From contig NC_019864.2 in NCBI RefSeq assembly GCF_002234675.1, positions 11,363,582 through 11,427,581 of the forward strand: a stretch of 64,000 nt of DNA. Direction: 5' to 3'. This DNA comes from Oryzias latipes (lineage: Eukaryota; Chordata; Actinopteri; Beloniformes; Adrianichthyidae). Below are positions 59,827 through 64,000 of this stretch, one piece after another; the first letter of the stretch is position 1, and each line of letters opens with the position of its first letter. The position numbers and the translations under genes are program-made. The notes beneath the pieces are model-generated. The model was not told where the DNA came from. It was given only the letters and a program-made list of their open reading frames with translations, and did no database searches.

Positions 59827-60026
59827 CCATTCGATTCGGCAGGATGCCTCAGTCGGAGAAGCTGAAGCTGAAGGCGGAGATGGTGGTAGGTGAGCGAGAG
59901 GTGGAGGATCCCCAGCTGGCTGATCAGAAAAGCCTGGCCAAGCAGATTTATGACGCCTACCTCAAGAACTTCAACATGACCAAGGCCAAGGCTCGGACCG
60001 TTCTCACGGGCAAGACCAGCACCCCT
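59827..60026 (+). CDS. ppara: PPAR-alpha, fourth coding exon (hinge, start of ligand-binding region)
   Basis: The exon encodes residues 171-237, [20 protein letters not shown]..., in phase with the previous exon (G|CC). The basic FGRMP.SEK.KLK block is the C-terminal extension of the DNA-binding domain, which contacts the 5' flank of the DR1 element. The later [22 protein letters not shown] is the first helix region of the ligand-binding domain. Acceptor CTCTCCACAG and donor CCT|GTATGT bound it; the donor is weaker than the others. The 200-nt length fits the family. The exons coding the rest of the ligand-binding domain and AF-2 were not found before 64000, so the gene runs out of the window. 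Confidence 0.95.
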
Positions 60027-60654
60027 GTATGTTGATTAAAAGTAGTGGGTTGGTGAGTGAAATGGGTTTTGTGTGTTGGACTGTAGGTGCTGCCTCAAAG
60101 GTCATGTTCATGTTGTGTTGCGAATTAGAATTTGGAAAGACTCCCTCTGAAATGTCTGAGCGTTTGATAATGACCTGCACCATCGGGAAATTTTCAACAG
60201 GCAACGAGAGGACTTACTTCATCAGCAGAGAAGAGCTGGATGACGACAAGTCTGCTGGCTCAAAGAGTTGGTTGAGGCTCTAATTCCAACATTTTTTTCT
60301 CTAGTTTCCCTTTTTCTCTTTGCTCTCCAACTCTGGATGCTTGAAGAAAACATCAAAAGTTTTCTATTTTGATTTTAATAAAACAGCAGAACAAGATCAG
60401 GCTCAAGGAAGACAGGATTTATGGTCCAGATGGGCCAAAATCTGCATCCGGAAATCAGAGCAAATGACTGCAAAACCTATAAAGCACCCGGTTTGAACTG
60501 TACTTGTTTGATCCACTTTCACTTCAAGAACTTGTTCTTAATGTCCACGTTATGCTTGGTGACAAACTTTTCAAAGTTCTATCAAAAAGGTTGCTTTTGA
60601 TCAAATCATCTCAATGCAGCTCAGCATTCTTCAGTTTTTCCAGTAGACATCTTT
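60027..60654. other. ppara intron after coding exon 4
   Basis: No further ligand-binding exon is present. The frame at 60029-60283 follows from the exon but carries no PPAR sequence. Confidence 0.5.
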
Positions 60655-61120
60655 TAAGACCCACTCCCATGAAAAATCATGTTTTTACCATGTTCTTGTA
60701 GCAGTTTACTAATGATGGAGGACATATAAAGAAAATGAAGATTAAAGTTGCATTTCTAAGTATTTCTTTATTCAAATCGTGGTGAATCGGCAGCAGACAA
60801 AAAAATGACTTTGATTGTATTTGTGACGTAGTGCCACAAGCTCTCTGCTCTGCTCCATTCTGATGACAAAAAGATTCATGTACGTCTTCATTTTCCTTGT
60901 CTGAGCTGACATCTGACTCTATACAGCTGGATAGCCCCATTTTTGTTGCACTGCTAATGTCTGGTTGGGGGTGGGAGCTAAAGGGAGAGCGTATAAAAAG
61001 TGAGCCTAGTTATGGGTGACGAGAAAGGAAGCTGGGGTTACTCTGAGCCAATAGTCCCGCACACAACGCAGAAGTGAATTTCTAAAGAACTCCTGCTGCT
61101 CTGCAGAAACTATGTCCAAG
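60655..61120 (+). repeat. Dispersed repeat family B, copy 4
   Basis: It starts AAGACCCACTCCCATGAAAA, then CATTTCTAAGTATTTCTTTA, ACAGCTGGATAGCCCC, GGTTGGGGGTGGGAGC and CTCTGCAGAAACTATGTCC, the fullest set of family B blocks in the window. No coding sequence. Confidence 0.6.
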
Positions 61121-61139
61121 AAAACAAAAGTTTTTTTTA

Positions 61140-61506
61140 TTTTTATTTGGGTTAAATTCCAGAAAGAATTTACAATAGGCGAAATCCACAAAGTAATCAC
61201 CTCTTTTTTTCTTACAATTATTTTAGTTGTTTAAGGCTGTAAACTTCTCACTTCTGACTTTAAACACCTTTCTCAATCAGACATGAATATTTTCACTCTT
61301 TTCTCCAGTATTATAGAATGGAAATAAATATCTGTTCATATCTTATCGAATATTTATATAAATTTGGCTAAATGAACACATCTGTACGGAGATGATTGAC
61401 AGTGGTCTGCAGCTAATCAGGGAGAAGAACACAATCCACTGTTTAAAAAAAAGAAAGAAAAAAACACTAGCGAAACCATGAAAAATGACATAGCAAGGGA
61501 CAACTG
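61140..61506. mobile_element. Second Tigger-like MITE, left end missing
   Basis: The inside has CAATAGGCGAAATCCACAAA, typical of fish Tigger-like elements, followed by the run ACAATTATTTTAGTTGTTTA. The right end, GCAAGGGACAACTG then TA (61507-61508), gives reverse complement CAGTTGTCCCTTGC. It matches the 47.1-kb element's terminal type. The left end has no clear terminal repeat and joins family B sequence. Confidence 0.6.
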
Positions 61507-61595
61507 TAATGGGTTTCAATGAGTACAGAGCAGATATTGCAAGGGCTTCTGTTAACCGTCAGTAACATTTTGGACAATCATAAGATTTCTTGGCA

Positions 61596-61788
61596 GCTTG
61601 TCCTATCTTGTGGGGTCCAGATGACCCCACCCTTACATTGATGTGTTCTCCCTACCATGACAAAGGTGGATAAAGGTGGAAAGTTTTCATGTAATCCATG
61701 GACACCAGTGAAGATCACAAATCATTGAAGAGAAAAGGTTCAGCGCACTGTCTAGTGGGTCTAGATGACCCCACAAGACAGCACAAAG
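61596..61788. mobile_element. Short inverted-repeat element, GGGGTC type
   Basis: CTTGTGGGGTCCAGATGACCCCA on the left and TGGGTCTAGATGACCCCACAAG on the right form inverted ends around about 130 bp, each arm also carrying its own TGGGGTC/GACCCCA palindrome. Similar GGGGTCAT..GACCCC ends occur in small fish DNA transposons. No coding content. Confidence 0.6.
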
Positions 61789-64000
61789 GCTAAGGATGTG
61801 TGTGTAACACAGTAACATGGCTGTTTGATTTTGGTTTTTTTGTGTGTTTTGCTGTCCCAGCTATTCCTGCCTTACAGATGTACACCAAAGATTCAGGAGA
61901 AGGTCTCCACACAGATCATCAGGGGTTCCTATAGGAAAAGATTTTATTTTGTAGGCTAACACTAAATTTCAGGATAATATTTAATTTGCTAAAAATAGGA
62001 CAAAAATAATTTTTCTGTTGAAGAATAGGGTAGAAAATGTGAAATAACTTAAAAGCATATTAAATTTTGTAAAATATTGAAAGACAAAATAATCAAACAT
62101 CATAAATTGAAAAATATGATAGATATGGAGACAGGAGCATTGTGTGTTGAGGAAATATCTTTTATTAAATGCTACAACTCAAAGGAAAAGAATAAAAAAA
62201 GTTCTTTGTCTTTAAATCTCTGATTGGACTTTTTTTGTTAAAATTGAGCAAATCCATAAGTGAACGACTTAACTCTATCACGTCTGCATCTTTAAAGGTT
62301 TTTTTTGTTGTTTTACTCTGTTTTGCAAACCGATTTGTAGGAGTTGTGCTAGCTTGTCTTTTGGTGTCTTTGTCATACTTTCTGTGGGAGATGTAGGTTT
62401 CTACAAGCCTTGATGCTTCCTAAAAACATTTGGAAAATGTAAAGTTAAATTGCAAACGGGCTTATGAACTCTTAAGTTCTCCTTGTTTTGCACAGTTTTA
62501 AAGTCATTGACTTTTCCTCCAGTTCTGCCTTTTGTTTTAAGTACTAACTACTTAATGCTGATACAAACATTGGCAGAGCTGGAAGTGTGTATTTGAAGCT
62601 TAAAGCCTGTGTCAGCTGCATTTGTTTAAAATGTGCATGTATGTTTTTTAATGAAATATCAATGCTTTCATGTGTTTGATGATGCTTTTGTTCAGGGTGG
62701 GTGCTGATCCTTAAAAAGTCTTATTTATTTTATTGAACTAAAATAAGGCCCTAAAAAGCATCAAAGTGTCATCAAAGTCTTGTAGGTTTTTTTTATTGTC
62801 ACAAAAACATTTTTTTCCTGGATGCTTTGTGTCAGAAGGTCGTGAACTGGTCGTGGATCGTTCGACCTCAGTTAGCTATTTAGCTCATGCTCGTCGGTGC
62901 AGGAAAATGGGAATTCGTGGAGAAACAGCTTGAATGACTTGTTATGGTTAAAACCAGTTTGTGGAAAACCCTTATGAAGCTGACTGCACGAAGGCACAAT
63001 GGGGAGGAAGGCGGTTAAATCGACATGTAGATCAAAAAACAGCAGACTCTGGCTGTTTGGTTCATTTTCTTCGTACACACCACCTTAAATTACATTTTAA
63101 TTTCGTAAAATGTCTTCAAAAGCCTTAAATTGAACTTCTGTAAATCAGTACAGCATCTTGGCGTTGCTTCCAGGGGCGGAGCTAGGGGTGGGGGCAGCAA
63201 AAAGCTTTCCCCTCCATCTTCTGGAGTCGATATCAGTATAATTATTGATAAAAAAAAAATTAAGAAATCATCAAAACAAGGTTCTTTAAGCATCCCAAAT
63301 ACTTAAAAAAGCAATAAATCCATAAAACTGTTTCAAATGTGAATGTCCTCGTTTGCCACCCTTCCAAAGTCTCCCAGGGACAGGACATGTGGGGGGCGTC
63401 ATGTCCCGCCGTCTGCTTCCACTTTCTCTGCCGCTCAAACAGAAGAGGGCAGGTCCTGCGCTGACGTAGAAGTTCAGGATGAAGCGGCCGGCCGGGCGTC
63501 ACGTTCCTCATACTTTTCCTTGTTCCCCCGGCCTCCTCTTATAGCAGCCGTCATCACCCTGAGCATGAAGCGCTGCAGCAGCTGATGCTCGTCCGATGTT
63601 GTGATCCGTCCTCTGTGGGGACTTTAACCAGAGCTGCTCCAAATTGTTTAGTGTGTTTTACTGCAGCTGAATGTTTTTCCTCTTTGGTTAAAGTTCTTTT
63701 GCTCATTAGTGCACTGCAAAAAGTAAAAAGTTTCAAGAAAAATTGTCTTATTTTCTGTTCTGCAAAAAAAGCATTAAGAAAAGTTTTTCAATTGCAAAAA
63801 AGAAAAAACATTTTAGTGACTGGAATTTTTGTCTTAAAATAAGGAATCTTAGTAAAAGCTTTTTTTAAACCATTGGTGTTTTTTCTCCTTTTTGCTTATT
63901 TCATTCAAAATATTTAGTGTTTTAGAATTTTTGGCTTTTTCCAGTTTTTTGTGGTGTGGTTCATCACGTTTTCCAAAGTTCTGATATGACTGATGGTTTA
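61789..64000. other. ppara intron to the window edge; one GC-rich patch
   Basis: No exon found. At 63360-63590 the sequence becomes GC- and CpG-richer (GGCCGGCCGGGCGTCACG, GACGTAGAAG, CTTATAGCAG), unlike the AT-rich flanks. It could be an internal promoter or a fragment of a repeat. I cannot tell which. Confidence 0.35.

Noticed and set aside
60029-60283. Possible extra ppara exon after 60026
   Set aside because: The sequence has no ligand-binding-domain motif, and the first bases are the donor of the preceding exon.

Overview
The window looks like nuclear DNA from a ray-finned fish. It has vertebrate split genes with long AT-rich introns, vertebrate let-7 hairpins, a PPAR-alpha whose exons match the vertebrate layout, and many fish-type transposons (Tc1, hAT, PIF/Harbinger and Tigger-like derivatives, LINE fragments, a chromodomain Ty3/Gypsy element). 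One four-copy dispersed repeat reads like an abundant medaka-type repeat, so an Oryzias-like or related teleost is my guess; the species is not proven.

Layout. From 1 to about 16.3 kb lies a probable + strand non-coding host transcript (candidate exons 530-598, 6856-6918 and 14917-14999) leading into a two-hairpin let-7 cluster, let-7a at 15.55 kb and let-7b at 16.0 kb. A decayed Tc1 element sits at 13.25-14.75 kb. From 16.3 to 33 kb is an insertion-rich spacer with a LINE reverse-transcriptase fragment, hAT-derived sequence, a ten-unit 21/22-bp tandem array and, at 22890-28319, a full-length minus-strand Ty3/Gypsy chromovirus. That element has 547-bp LTRs with one difference seen, a 5-bp target duplication, open gag and pol frames, a -1 frameshift signal and a Tf1/sushi-like self-priming site.

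From about 33.1 kb to the right edge is the PPAR-alpha gene (ppara) on +. It has a GC-rich promoter and non-coding first exon at 33.1-33.35 kb, then coding exons at 47678-47885, 49767-49930, 54837-54975 and 59827-60026. These encode the first 237 codons: the A/B domain, the whole DNA-binding domain and the start of the hinge. The ligand-binding exons must lie beyond 64 kb. The introns hold Tc1, hAT, Harbinger and Tigger relics, foldback repeats, and candidate nuclear-receptor sites (DR5 at 36.6 kb, DR3 at 55.9 kb).

The let-7a/let-7b pair upstream of PPARA in the same orientation is also the human arrangement on 22q13, so this is an ancient syntenic block. The most informative new observations are the frameshift and self-priming signals of the Gypsy element, the candidate let-7 host exons, an overlapping upstream ORF at the ppara start codon, and the 21/22-bp array that stays open on both strands.
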